Source of the DNA: Bacillus_BA fengqiuensis
GTDB lineage: Bacteria > Bacillota > Bacilli > Bacillales > Bacillaceae_H
DNA: 64,000 nucleotides
Strand: one strand, 5' to 3'
Assembly: GCA_030813035.1 (NCBI GenBank)
Contig: JAUSTV010000011.1
Notes under the pieces: generated by a model
The model's input: the letters and a program-made list of their open reading frames with translations, nothing else
Told to the model about the DNA's origin: nothing
Databases searched by the model: none
Shown here: piece by piece, positions 48,391 to 55,964 of the stretch
Layout of the letters: each line of letters begins with the position of its first letter
Numbering within the stretch: the stretch's first letter is position 1
Made by a program: the position numbers and the translations under genes

Positions 48391-50049
48391 TTAAAGTTGA
48401 TTTCTAATTTCTTTAATTTCATTTTGCAAAGCTTCTATTTTGTTTTCTAACTGATGGATGATTAATATACTGGAGTCTAGGTGCCTTCCGTATTCGTCCA
48501 TCTCCATTATCAAATCTTGAATATCAGCGAGGGAAAAGTGATCATTCCCTTCAAATACTTTTTGATTACACGCTGTTTCTTCACGACTAGCTTTTAATGA
48601 TTCATTCTCTGTCGTTATCATAATAATTTTCTTCTGTAATTCTTGCTGTAAGGCAGCTTGTTTTTGAAGGTTCGATTCATTATGTTCTTTTTCTATCTTC
48701 AGGTTATTCATTTCCTCCAAGGTTTTTTCCTGGATTGCCTCCAGGCTTCTAATCTTTTCTTTATGGTCCATTTTTTCAAGTTCCCATTCACGTTTTTCAT
48801 TTTGTAACTTTTTCAATTCAGTCTCATATTCTGTTAATTGAGTTGCATAAAAGTGATTTTCCTGTAATAAATGATTGATTCGACCCTTCAAATTTTGCTG
48901 CATAGATTTTAGAAGCAGCATTTCAGCTTTGTATTTCTCATTGGAGGATTCGACTTGATGGTGTGTTTGGCGTAAATCATTTAACATCACCTTAAGCTTC
49001 GCTTCCTGCTCTTTATATGCATCGGCTTCCTTTTGCAGGGCGTCCATTTTTTGAAAAAGACCCAGTTCAAAAGCAATATGCTCTTTCAGTGTAATTTTGC
49101 AGTTCTCTATTTCTGTCTGTAACTGCTCATTTTCTTTTTTTAACTCGCTTTGAGAGATTTCATACTCCTTTAACCACATAGAATATTGATTATTTTCTTC
49201 TTGCAAAACCAGTATCTGTTTCTGGAGTTCCGCTTGCTGGTCAGTCCAATGAGATTGTTCCTGTTTATATGCCTGATTGGCAGCCTTTAATTTATCATTC
49301 TCATCATGCAGTTTACCAAGGGCAATACTATATTTGTTGCATTGTTGTTCATAAGTATTCTTTTGTTCCTCCAGGTCACTCAGTTTACGGAGTAATTCTT
49401 GTTCTGTAAGAGCGAATTTCTCTAATTCGGTTTGCTGTTCCTTCACTTCTATCTTCAATTGCTGATTTTCAGTTTGCAGTTTTACTTGGAGAGTTTCATA
49501 TTCTGCTAATTGGGTAGAACATACGTCATTTTCTGCTTTTAGGACAGAAAGTTCGTCTTGCAGGTTTTTTTCACGTAATTCATACTTTGATAGTTTGAGA
49601 AGAAAGGCATCGATTTCATTTTGTGACCCTTTGATTTTTTCTTGAAGCTGGTGCTGCTTGACGGTGTGTTTATGCAGTTCATTTTGATGCTGCGAATTCA
49701 TTAGCTTTAATTCATCATTTTCAAGCTGGATTCTTTTTTGTAAAGCTCCCTGCTTTTCTTGCTGTGTTTCGTACAAAGCAATCCGGAACTGAAGTTGGGC
49801 CAGGCTGTTTTGTATTTGTTCTCGTTCATATTCTTGTTGCTGAATTTGATGATTATATTGATTTATTTCTTCTAATAATCGTTTGTTTTCCATCTTTAGT
49901 TTTTCTAGCATACTATAATGATAGTCCTCTTGATATTCCCTTATTTTCGCATGGCAGCGGGATAATTCAGATTTAAGATGAATGATCATTTGCTGAAATT
50001 GAGGGTCCTTCTCCTTTGAAGATGAGTCTTGCCGGATTCCAACCATCAT
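48391..50049 (-). CDS. Long coiled-coil protein of the spore-surface-like island
   Basis: The 552-residue product is almost wholly predicted coiled coil, rich in Gln, Glu, Lys and Leu (for example LKMENKRLLEEINQYNHQIQ). A recurring block of about 37-50 residues is visible: an aromatic-rich core such as YETQQ, YELRE, YETLQ, YSIAL, YEISQ or YETEL, then ENxxL and an E/Q-rich helix. There is no signal peptide or membrane segment. It most likely forms fibres or a scaffold. I start at ATG 50049 near GGGAAGGTGG. It is in tandem with the amidase-like gene on the minus strand and divergent from the plus-strand half of the island. Not recognised by name. Confidence 0.72.
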   Translation of the reverse strand: MMVGIRQDSSSKEKDPQFQQMIIHLKSELSRCHAKIREYQEDYHYSMLEKLKMENKRLLEEINQYNHQIQQQEYEREQIQNSLAQLQFRIALYETQQEKQGALQKRIQLENDELKLMNSQHQNELHKHTVKQHQLQEKIKGSQNEIDAFLLKLSKYELREKNLQDELSVLKAENDVCSTQLAEYETLQVKLQTENQQLKIEVKEQQTELEKFALTEQELLRKLSDLEEQKNTYEQQCNKYSIALGKLHDENDKLKAANQAYKQEQSHWTDQQAELQKQILVLQEENNQYSMWLKEYEISQSELKKENEQLQTEIENCKITLKEHIAFELGLFQKMDALQKEADAYKEQEAKLKVMLNDLRQTHHQVESSNEKYKAEMLLLKSMQQNLKGRINHLLQENHFYATQLTEYETELKKLQNEKREWELEKMDHKEKIRSLEAIQEKTLEEMNNLKIEKEHNESNLQKQAALQQELQKKIIMITTENESLKASREETACNQKVFEGNDHFSLADIQDLIMEMDEYGRHLDSSILIIHQLENKIEALQNEIKEIRNQL

Positions 50050-50183
50050 TCCACCTTCCCTCAAGACAGTTTGTCTAATAAAAATATATAAAAACATATT
50101 ATGATACTTATTTATATGTAGGGTAAGTACCTAGTGTTACATTATTAACATAAAAAAACCCCCTTTATGGAGGAGAGGGTATA

Positions 50184-51470
50184 TCAGAAAGAAAAGGCAA
50201 TCCGGTTATTGGATGCGAAGTTGAGATCGTGGCTTTGAAAATAAACAAATCCTTCCACGACAACTTTTTTCTCTTTTTCTGGCTTATTGACCCTAAGTTG
50301 AAAGTTCTGAACCGATTGTGTCTCAGCAAGGCTTATTTGCAATGGTTGTATAGGACAAATCCAGTATTCTCCATGTTCTTGTGCCTTTTCGTACCAGTTA
50401 TCATCCATGAATCTCCAGCCCTTTACTCCGTCATCATTTCGCAAGCCCATTCCTTCCACCATATTGGGAGGCAATATCTGTCCGCTCAGCTGAACATTTG
50501 CTGGCAGATTTGCTCGTAAACAAACGATAGGGTTATACAAATTATCGTTTCCAGTGTTTTTAATGTTGAAATTTCCAGTTATGATAAATTGATCGGCTTT
50601 ATTAGAATGAATAACTGTATAGTCAAAGAAAACCTCTGCCTGTAGTGTTTTTTCCGGCGGTGAAACCATTTGGACCGGTGTTGGAGGCGCAGCGGTATTT
50701 TCGTTCGTGTATGATGGGCTTTTTATGTCAGCGGGGACAAGTGAAGATGGTATTTGTTCAGTTTGCTCTGCGGAAGGAAGCTTCATATTATGGTTTAAAA
50801 ATACTTTTAATATATCGGGACCAAGAAACGAAAAGGTCGATGAGCGATAACCTTGGCTAAAATAGTAAAGAATACTCGAAGCAAAAAGGAGGGCTAAATT
50901 CTCCCCAAATTTATGGAGATTCGATTGGTCATCAAACTCAGGTAATGTGCATTTTGTATCGAGAAAAGGGCCAAACGATGATTTGTTTTTTTTAGATTCC
51001 TTTGTTGGATCTTCAAATATGTGATCAACATTTAAGTGTTTTAGTTCTTCATGAAGGTGATGCTTCAAGCTTTTATATTTATGTTTAAAATTATTGAAGA
51101 AAGTCAAAGTTGGTGTGCTTGGTGGATGGATATCAGAGCTGAAAGTTAAAAAGATAAAAAAATCGCCATTATTTGATAAGGAATCCCCATCGTGTATAAC
51201 CACATTTGCCCCCGTATTGCTGAGAAATTGCTGCAGGCTGACAGAAAACTTTTCTCCCAACTCTTTTGCCATTTCTTCGTGTATTTGCTCGTAAGCCAGT
51301 TTTAAAACCACTGTTTTTTCTTTTAAAGAAGGCTCTACAAATATCTTCTGTTCATGCATATCCCATGCAGTGGAGAACCCGCATTGTTCACAAAACAAGC
51401 GGAAAGCCGCAAGTGATGGATAAGAAATTATTCCGCTTTCTTGTCCTGATAAATAAACTTTTATATTCAA
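50184..51470 (-). CDS. Divergent protein with degenerate amidase_3-like fold and C-terminal beta domain
   Basis: The 428-residue product has no signal peptide. Residues 1-55 (KVYLSGQ, then SYPSLAAFRLFCEQCGFSTAWDMHEQKIFV) resemble the copper-amine-oxidase-N type repeat. About 60-230 recall N-acetylmuramoyl-L-alanine amidase family 3 (LGEKFSVSLQQFLSNTGANVVIHDGDSLSNNGDFFIFLTFSSDIH) but the zinc-binding His and Glu are not in place, so catalysis is doubtful. The end (about 290-428) is beta-rich (NFNIKNTGNDNLYNPIVCLRANLP, WICPIQPLQIS). TTG 51470 after GGAGGGATACTC is the likely start; the frame is open further upstream without a site. Function unknown, perhaps spore-surface structure. Confidence 0.62.
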   Translation of the reverse strand: MNIKVYLSGQESGIISYPSLAAFRLFCEQCGFSTAWDMHEQKIFVEPSLKEKTVVLKLAYEQIHEEMAKELGEKFSVSLQQFLSNTGANVVIHDGDSLSNNGDFFIFLTFSSDIHPPSTPTLTFFNNFKHKYKSLKHHLHEELKHLNVDHIFEDPTKESKKNKSSFGPFLDTKCTLPEFDDQSNLHKFGENLALLFASSILYYFSQGYRSSTFSFLGPDILKVFLNHNMKLPSAEQTEQIPSSLVPADIKSPSYTNENTAAPPTPVQMVSPPEKTLQAEVFFDYTVIHSNKADQFIITGNFNIKNTGNDNLYNPIVCLRANLPANVQLSGQILPPNMVEGMGLRNDDGVKGWRFMDDNWYEKAQEHGEYWICPIQPLQISLAETQSVQNFQLRVNKPEKEKKVVVEGFVYFQSHDLNFASNNRIAFSF

Positions 51471-51664
51471 GAGTATCCCTCCTGTAAAAACATAAAGTTT
51501 TCTGTTCATCATATGTTCCCGTTTTTAAAATCATGAAAATAAGTAAAGTAAAACCTTATAAAAGAAAAAACGTTATAAATGGGGATTTACCTAATAGCAA
51601 AAACCAGTAATTCCCATAACATGTAACATAGCAAATATTTTTAGGATATGAAAGGATGATTTTT

Positions 51665-52540
51665 GTGTCAGAGATTAAGCCGATTAAAGGCTCTCAAACT
51701 CTTTTGCAGCCAGAATGCATTCGCACGACAAAGGTGTTTGACTGGATCGTCGACGTGAACCGCTATACGAACAAAGTGCCAATTCCACCATGTGTTGCAG
51801 TGGCCGAGGCAGTCGGAACGGGCAATGGAAAAACTACGATCTTCCAATTGGATAACTTCCCTGTTATTCCTTTATCCGAAACGGTTTATGTAGATGGAGC
51901 GGTTCGACGAAGAGGCATTGATTACACGGTCAATTATGCTACGGGAAGAATTACCTTTACTGATGCACCCTGTGCAGGTGAGGCTATCACCGCTGATTAC
52001 GAGTATGATTGTGTGGCCAATGCACGAAGACAAGGTTTAACTGTCACGTTCCAATGTACCGCACCAACTGTACCGCCGTTTTTCCCGATCTTCCCTGCAC
52101 CTGCTCCAAGTCCGGACTTCGGCTGTGAGGTAGTCAGCGTAACCAACGGTACCCCTGGAAGGATTACGGTCGTATTTACGGCTGTTATACGTATTACCTT
52201 GCGTGCAAATGGTACGATAATCCGAACATTCGATGTACCGGTCGAGTTTACGGACGAATTTGCCGTTTGTATCCCGGCGCCGCTTACAGCCGACAATGTC
52301 TTCTGCCGAATCACCCAAATTAATTGTTCAACAAATGCCAACCAAGTATTGGGCAACATGCTTTCGTTGAGTGTGGTCATTTGTAAGGAAGTTCAAGTTG
52401 AAGCTCAAGTCAAATTGGAAGTAATGGGCAGATTCTGTCAGCCTCGCAGCAACGATATCGTGCCTACTACTCCAGCTCCGCCTCAGTGCCCGCCGCTCAC
52501 ATTCCCGCCGCAATGTCCTGATATTTTTCCACGTCATTAA
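51665..52540 (+). CDS. Spore-surface-like Cys-rich protein, paralogue A (no TTAPP array)
   Basis: The 291-residue product equals the C-terminal 265 or so residues of the two mucin-like proteins at 55965 and 59621 (ECIRTTKVFDWIVDVNRYTNKVPIPPCV to PPQCPDIFPRH), with only a short unique leader (MSEIKPIKGSQTLLQP). Two parts are visible: a beta domain (FPVIPLSETVYVDGAVRRRGIDYTVNYATGRITFTDAPCAGEAITADYEYDC) and a second domain with many Cys (FGCEVV, AVCIPAPL, VFCRITQINCSTN, VVICKEVQVEAQVKLEVMGRFCQ). No signal peptide. GTG 51665 follows GAAAGGATGA at a suitable distance. The Cys pattern suits cross-linked coat or exosporium proteins. Name unknown. Confidence 0.75.
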   Translation: MSEIKPIKGSQTLLQPECIRTTKVFDWIVDVNRYTNKVPIPPCVAVAEAVGTGNGKTTIFQLDNFPVIPLSETVYVDGAVRRRGIDYTVNYATGRITFTDAPCAGEAITADYEYDCVANARRQGLTVTFQCTAPTVPPFFPIFPAPAPSPDFGCEVVSVTNGTPGRITVVFTAVIRITLRANGTIIRTFDVPVEFTDEFAVCIPAPLTADNVFCRITQINCSTNANQVLGNMLSLSVVICKEVQVEAQVKLEVMGRFCQPRSNDIVPTTPAPPQCPPLTFPPQCPDIFPRH

Positions 52541-52735
52541 CAAAAAACAATAAACAATAAACAGAACATGTGTTTTCGTTATTTAATAGATGAATATAAA
52601 GGGTCGCTGCAGATACGGGATAAAAACCTCATTTGAAAATCCGGAAAGAACTATACTTCTTTCTGGATTTTTTGCTTGGCTACTTTTTCACATTTCACCA
52701 TTCCATTACATATACCTATAAGACAGATGATAAGA
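52541..52735 (+). repeat. Duplicated 3' flank (also at 57468-57650) with terminator hairpin
   Basis: The sequence after paralogue A recurs after paralogue B with small changes: ACAGAACATGTG, TTTCGTTATTTAATAGAT, CTGCAGATACGGGATAAAA, then the hairpin AATCCGGAAAGAA / TTCTTTCTGGATTTTTT (about 52640-52671; 57561-57592 in the other copy) and CACATTTCACCATT, CATATACCTATAAG. The hairpin is a terminator. The match shows that the duplicated unit includes the 3' region and extends to just before the next gene. Confidence 0.8.
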
Positions 52736-52747
52736 AGGTGATGGAAA

Positions 52748-54307
52748 ATGAACAGTGATCTCTTTCTTTCCGGTGAAATGGGTAACTCACATCCCATAAA
52801 GGTGAAACTGAACGGCTATGAACATCAACTGAATGGCTATCGATTACATTTGAAACAGATTTATGCAAAGGTGGAGGAGTATCAAGGAAGACAAAGAAAA
52901 TCGAAGCGTATGTTGGAAACGATCCAAACTCATTCACAGTCACTTCTGAATATGGGGTTTAATGTTCACCAACAAAGTCGGTACGCCATTGAAGAACGGG
53001 AGGACTGTAAACAGGTTCTTCATCAAAAAGACCCGGGGATCATTGAAAAGGAGAAAGAGATGTTCTATCTGATTGCAAATATGCAATCCACCATTCACTC
53101 ATTCCATGGTTTAAAAAATGAAATTCAGCAAGCCCTTAAAGGTGACAACGAATGGAATAAATATTATAAAGATACGATCCATTTTCTTGCACAAGTTGTA
53201 AAGCAAAAAAATGATATGATTAACCGTTATACAGTAAAGGAAGAAGAAATCCAAAAAGCTTTGAAACAAAAAGATTTAGCCCTTCAGGATTATCGAGATA
53301 AGGAGAAGGAACTTCAAAAGCTTTTCATACAAAAAAGTGAAACCATTCAACAACTGCAAATGGGCCAATTGAAAATGACAGAACTATTAAAAGAAAGAGA
53401 AAGTGAAATAAGGGACTGTCAACAGAATGAAATCAAGCTTGTAAATAGTTTAAAGGAAAAAGACGACGTGATTGCGCTCCTCCAGCAAGCTGAGAGCGAA
53501 TTAGCCTATACAATAAACAGTTTACATGAAGAGATTGCCATTCTCCAAGAAAGAGAGCGGAACCATCAACAAATGTTGAGGCAGTCAGAAAATAATAAAA
53601 AAAGAAAGCGGGACAATTTTATGTTTTGGAATAAGTGGAGCGATCAGAAGGAAGAGGAATATAAACAACAAATTCAAACGCTTACTGAAACGATACAAGG
53701 TCTTGAGAAAAAAGTAAACGAATATGAGCACACGGCTGAACGGCTGGATAGAATCGCAATCAACTTGAAAAATAAGGGGAAGGAACAGGAGGAAACAATC
53801 CAACAGCTCAATGTGACAGTGAACGAACTCAGGAACAAGGAAAAAGAACAGGCAGAAATAATCGAACAGCTCAATGTAACAGTGAACGAACTTAGCAACA
53901 AGGAAAAACAACAAGTAGAAATAATCGAACAACTTAATGTGACGATTCATGAAATGAAGGATAATGAAAATAAGTATAAGCAAACAATTGAACAGTTGCG
54001 TATGGATATAAACACTTGTGATAACAATGAGAAAAAGTATAAGGAAAGAATAGAACAAATGTATAACACCATTCAACAGCTGGAGCACATAACGATGGAG
54101 TATGTGGAGTACAAAAAAAGAATAGAGAAAATGAGTTACACTATGACAAATGTTCCAGACCAGGAACAAAAAAATGACCAATGGACCGTCCAAGTACAGG
54201 AAGATTCCAAAAGCAATGAAAATAGGATGAGTGAGGGAGAAAACCAATTCTATTTACTCGAAGGAACCATCTTTAATCCCTTTAGGTACCATAGAGAGGA
54301 AGGATGA
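52748..54307 (+). CDS. Long coiled-coil protein with 21-residue tandem repeats
   Basis: The 519-residue product is predicted coiled coil almost throughout, without signal peptide. Near residues 350-420 a 21-residue unit (three heptads) is repeated: LNVTVNELRNKEKEQAEIIE, LNVTVNELSNKEKQQVEIIE and the weaker LNVTIHEMKDNENKYKQTIE. The N-terminus (MNSDLFLSGEMGNSHPIKVKLNGYEHQLNGYRLHLKQIY) and a short tail (GTIFNPFRYHREEG) are non-repetitive. It is unlike the 552-residue protein at 48391 in sequence but similar in type, so both may be filament or scaffold proteins of the same structure. AAGGTGATGG precedes ATG 52748. Confidence 0.75.
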   Translation: MNSDLFLSGEMGNSHPIKVKLNGYEHQLNGYRLHLKQIYAKVEEYQGRQRKSKRMLETIQTHSQSLLNMGFNVHQQSRYAIEEREDCKQVLHQKDPGIIEKEKEMFYLIANMQSTIHSFHGLKNEIQQALKGDNEWNKYYKDTIHFLAQVVKQKNDMINRYTVKEEEIQKALKQKDLALQDYRDKEKELQKLFIQKSETIQQLQMGQLKMTELLKERESEIRDCQQNEIKLVNSLKEKDDVIALLQQAESELAYTINSLHEEIAILQERERNHQQMLRQSENNKKRKRDNFMFWNKWSDQKEEEYKQQIQTLTETIQGLEKKVNEYEHTAERLDRIAINLKNKGKEQEETIQQLNVTVNELRNKEKEQAEIIEQLNVTVNELSNKEKQQVEIIEQLNVTIHEMKDNENKYKQTIEQLRMDINTCDNNEKKYKERIEQMYNTIQQLEHITMEYVEYKKRIEKMSYTMTNVPDQEQKNDQWTVQVQEDSKSNENRMSEGENQFYLLEGTIFNPFRYHREEG

Positions 54308-54417
54308 AACAGACAATCGTTTTAGAAAGAATTAAATCAGGCCCATGTTATCTTACCGTCACCATGAGCCCTTTACTGAATGTATTGGAAGTAAAGAAGG
54401 AGACTGCACCGAACTGA
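54304..54417 (+). CDS. Possible small protein overlapping the coiled-coil gene (37 aa)
   Basis: ATG 54304 overlaps the coiled-coil gene stop by four bases (ATGA), the usual sign of translational coupling, with GAGAGGAAGG just before it. The frame reads MKQTIVLERIKSGPCYLTVT and ends EVKKETAPN at TGA 54417, inside the arms of the following terminator. No homologue comes to mind. The overlap and the placement before the terminator are the only support. Confidence 0.4.
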   Translation: MKQTIVLERIKSGPCYLTVTMSPLLNVLEVKKETAPN

Positions 54418-54447
54418 ACGTCTTTTCTGGTTGGTGCAGTTTTTTTG
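54403..54447 (+). terminator. Terminator of the coiled-coil unit
   Basis: ACTGCACC (54403-54410) pairs with GGTGCAGT (54433-54440), followed by seven T. The loop is long, at 22 bases. Confidence 0.75.
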
Positions 54448-54518
54448 TTCCAGCAGTTATCATTACTTGGCGGATTGCCTTTTGATTTTGTCTGTTCCGA
54501 GTGAAATATGGATTCCTA

Positions 54519-54573
54519 ATTCAAACGGAAAAGTACCCCCCTTAATAGTACAAATTATAAAGAGTGCGATATG
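54519..54573 (+). pseudogene. Remnant of the M67 (JAMM) metallopeptidase gene in the first cassette
   Basis: These 55 bases align with the last codons of the M67 gene at 58277-58333 (shared stretches CCCCCTTAA, AGTACAA, TTATAAAGAGTGC, ATATGA), with two single-base losses. The bases just before (54502-54520, GAAATATGGATTCCTAATT) align with 57655-57673, upstream of the small Cys-Gly gene. So about 600 bases carrying the small gene and most of the peptidase gene have been deleted from this copy of the cassette, joined at similar short A/T-rich sequences. Confidence 0.75.
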
Positions 54574-54581
54574 ACAACAAT

Positions 54582-54611
54582 GGAGGGGAGAATATGCGTC
54601 CCTCCTTTTTT
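54582..54611 (+). terminator. Terminator left from the deleted M67 gene
   Basis: GGAGGG and CCCTCC arms around GAGAATATGCGT, followed by six T. It corresponds to the terminator at 58336-58370 of the second cassette. The following 270 bases (54612-54880) have no supported gene. Confidence 0.75.
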
Positions 54612-54887
54612 GTCTTTTAGGAGGAGGGTAAAAATAAGAAGCCACCGCATTAACCTCGCCTTTTCGTGTAAAAGCCTGATAAGTCAACTAATCACCCTTA
54701 TAAAATGAGGATCCCTATGGCCGAAGGTTTCTATTGTACTTTCAGCTCTACATGCAAGAGTATGCATCCTGTCTTCCAAAGCGATAACTTGAAAAACGCA
54801 CTTATTATTTTTCGTAAAACCATGAAAAAAAGAGAGTTAAATGGATATAATTGTATTTTTATCCAAAATTAGGAGATTAGCCTAGGT

Positions 54888-54914
54888 ACACTATTCAGCT
54901 TTTTACATACGATA
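54888..54914 (+). promoter_or_regulatory. Sigma-K type promoter of glycosyltransferase cassette 1
   Basis: AC (54888-54889), 16 bases, then CATACGATA (54906-54914) fit the sigma-K consensus AC-N16/17-CATANNNTA exactly. The same arrangement lies at 58544-58570 before the second cassette. Sigma-K acts in the mother cell late in sporulation. A conserved leader of about 125 bases separates it from the TTG start. Confidence 0.72.
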
Positions 54915-55045
54915 AAGTGACCAACTAAATCCAACAGAAAAGAAGCTGTCCTTATCAAAAAAGCATTATGAGCAGTTGTTTGCAGAAAGTATCCCGTTCC
55001 ATTTCAGGTATTGATAATACCAAATTAATGAGAGGGGTGGTCTAA

Positions 55046-55936
55046 TTGTCCACAGATGCTCTACCGTTAGTTTCCATCATATTTCCGGTGAAGAATGAAG
55101 GTGAAAATGTAAAGAACACACTCGATTCGTTGTTCAGTGTTCAAACAGATTATCCGTTTGAAGTTATAATTGCAGATGATTTTTCTGAAGATGGATGCTG
55201 TGATTTCCTCATTGATTATCAACATGCGGATAACATCAAACTGGTTAAAACAGAGGGATTAGGTGCGGCCATGGCAAGAAATGTCGGGGCCGATCATGCA
55301 AAGGGCAACTATTTGATTTTTTGTGATGCTCACCTATTCTTTGAAGATTACTGGATTGATAGGATGATGGAACTAATTATCGAGGGAACAGCGGATGCAG
55401 TCAACCCGGGAATAGCGGATGCAGCTAATCAATTAAGTATCGGCTACGGTTATCATTGGAACCAGGATTTGGAACCTAAGTGGAATATTGCCTATCGTTC
55501 CGAACCTTATCCTTCACCGTTACTCGCCGGTGGATGTTTAGCCATCACCAGAGAGGCTTTTTTTGATATTGGGGGTTTTGAGAGGGGGTTTCAAGTCTGG
55601 GGGCGTGAGGATGAGGAAATCTCCCTTAAACTTTGGCTATTCGGTTACAAATGCTATATTCAACCGAATGTAAAAGTGTTGCACATTTTTCGCACCCACG
55701 ATTCACCATTCACGCTTACGTGGGAAAATGTTAATTTTAACACGATGCAAATGGCCTACAGTCATTTTAATGAAAGCAGAATCCAAAAATGCAAAGAGCT
55801 CCTCAAAAACTCGGACCCGGATAAAATTGACGATTTAGTAAAGAAAGGCAATGTGCTAAAGCAGAGACAAGAATACTTTCAAAGAAGAAAGTACGATGAT
55901 GATTGGTTTATGGAGAAATTTAAGATTGAATTTTAA
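55046..55936 (+). CDS. GT27/GT7-C-like glycosyltransferase (polypeptide GalNAc-transferase-like), copy 1
   Basis: The 296-residue product has a GT-A fold: VSIIFPVKNEGENVKNTLDSL (9-29), FEVIIADDFSEDG (38-50), GLGAAMARNVGADHAKGNYLIFCDAHLFFEDYW with a DxH metal motif at Asp 94-His 96, AGGCLAITREAFFDIGGF (161-178), WGREDEEISLKLWLFGY (185-201) and VLHIFRTHDSPF with His 213. DxH in place of DxD, the AGG block, WGxEDxE and the late His are the layout of eukaryotic polypeptide GalNAc-transferases. No signal peptide or membrane helix, so it works in the cytoplasm. The next gene, 28 bases on, codes a Thr/Pro repeat protein that is the probable acceptor. Start TTG 55046 follows GAGAGGGGTGG. Confidence 0.8.
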   Translation: MSTDALPLVSIIFPVKNEGENVKNTLDSLFSVQTDYPFEVIIADDFSEDGCCDFLIDYQHADNIKLVKTEGLGAAMARNVGADHAKGNYLIFCDAHLFFEDYWIDRMMELIIEGTADAVNPGIADAANQLSIGYGYHWNQDLEPKWNIAYRSEPYPSPLLAGGCLAITREAFFDIGGFERGFQVWGREDEEISLKLWLFGYKCYIQPNVKVLHIFRTHDSPFTLTWENVNFNTMQMAYSHFNESRIQKCKELLKNSDPDKIDDLVKKGNVLKQRQEYFQRRKYDDDWFMEKFKIEF

Positions 55937-55964
55937 ATGATTATGAATGAAGGAAGTGATTGAT

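Noticed and set aside
50229..50519. Plus-strand frames opposite the coiled-coil and amidase-like genes
   Set aside because: Shadows of the minus-strand genes, with no start signals and no plausible protein composition.
54463..54687. Minus-strand 74-residue frame in the leader of cassette 1, with a related one at 58279-58614
   Set aside because: The similarity between the two simply reflects the DNA duplication; neither has a start site, and both run across terminators.
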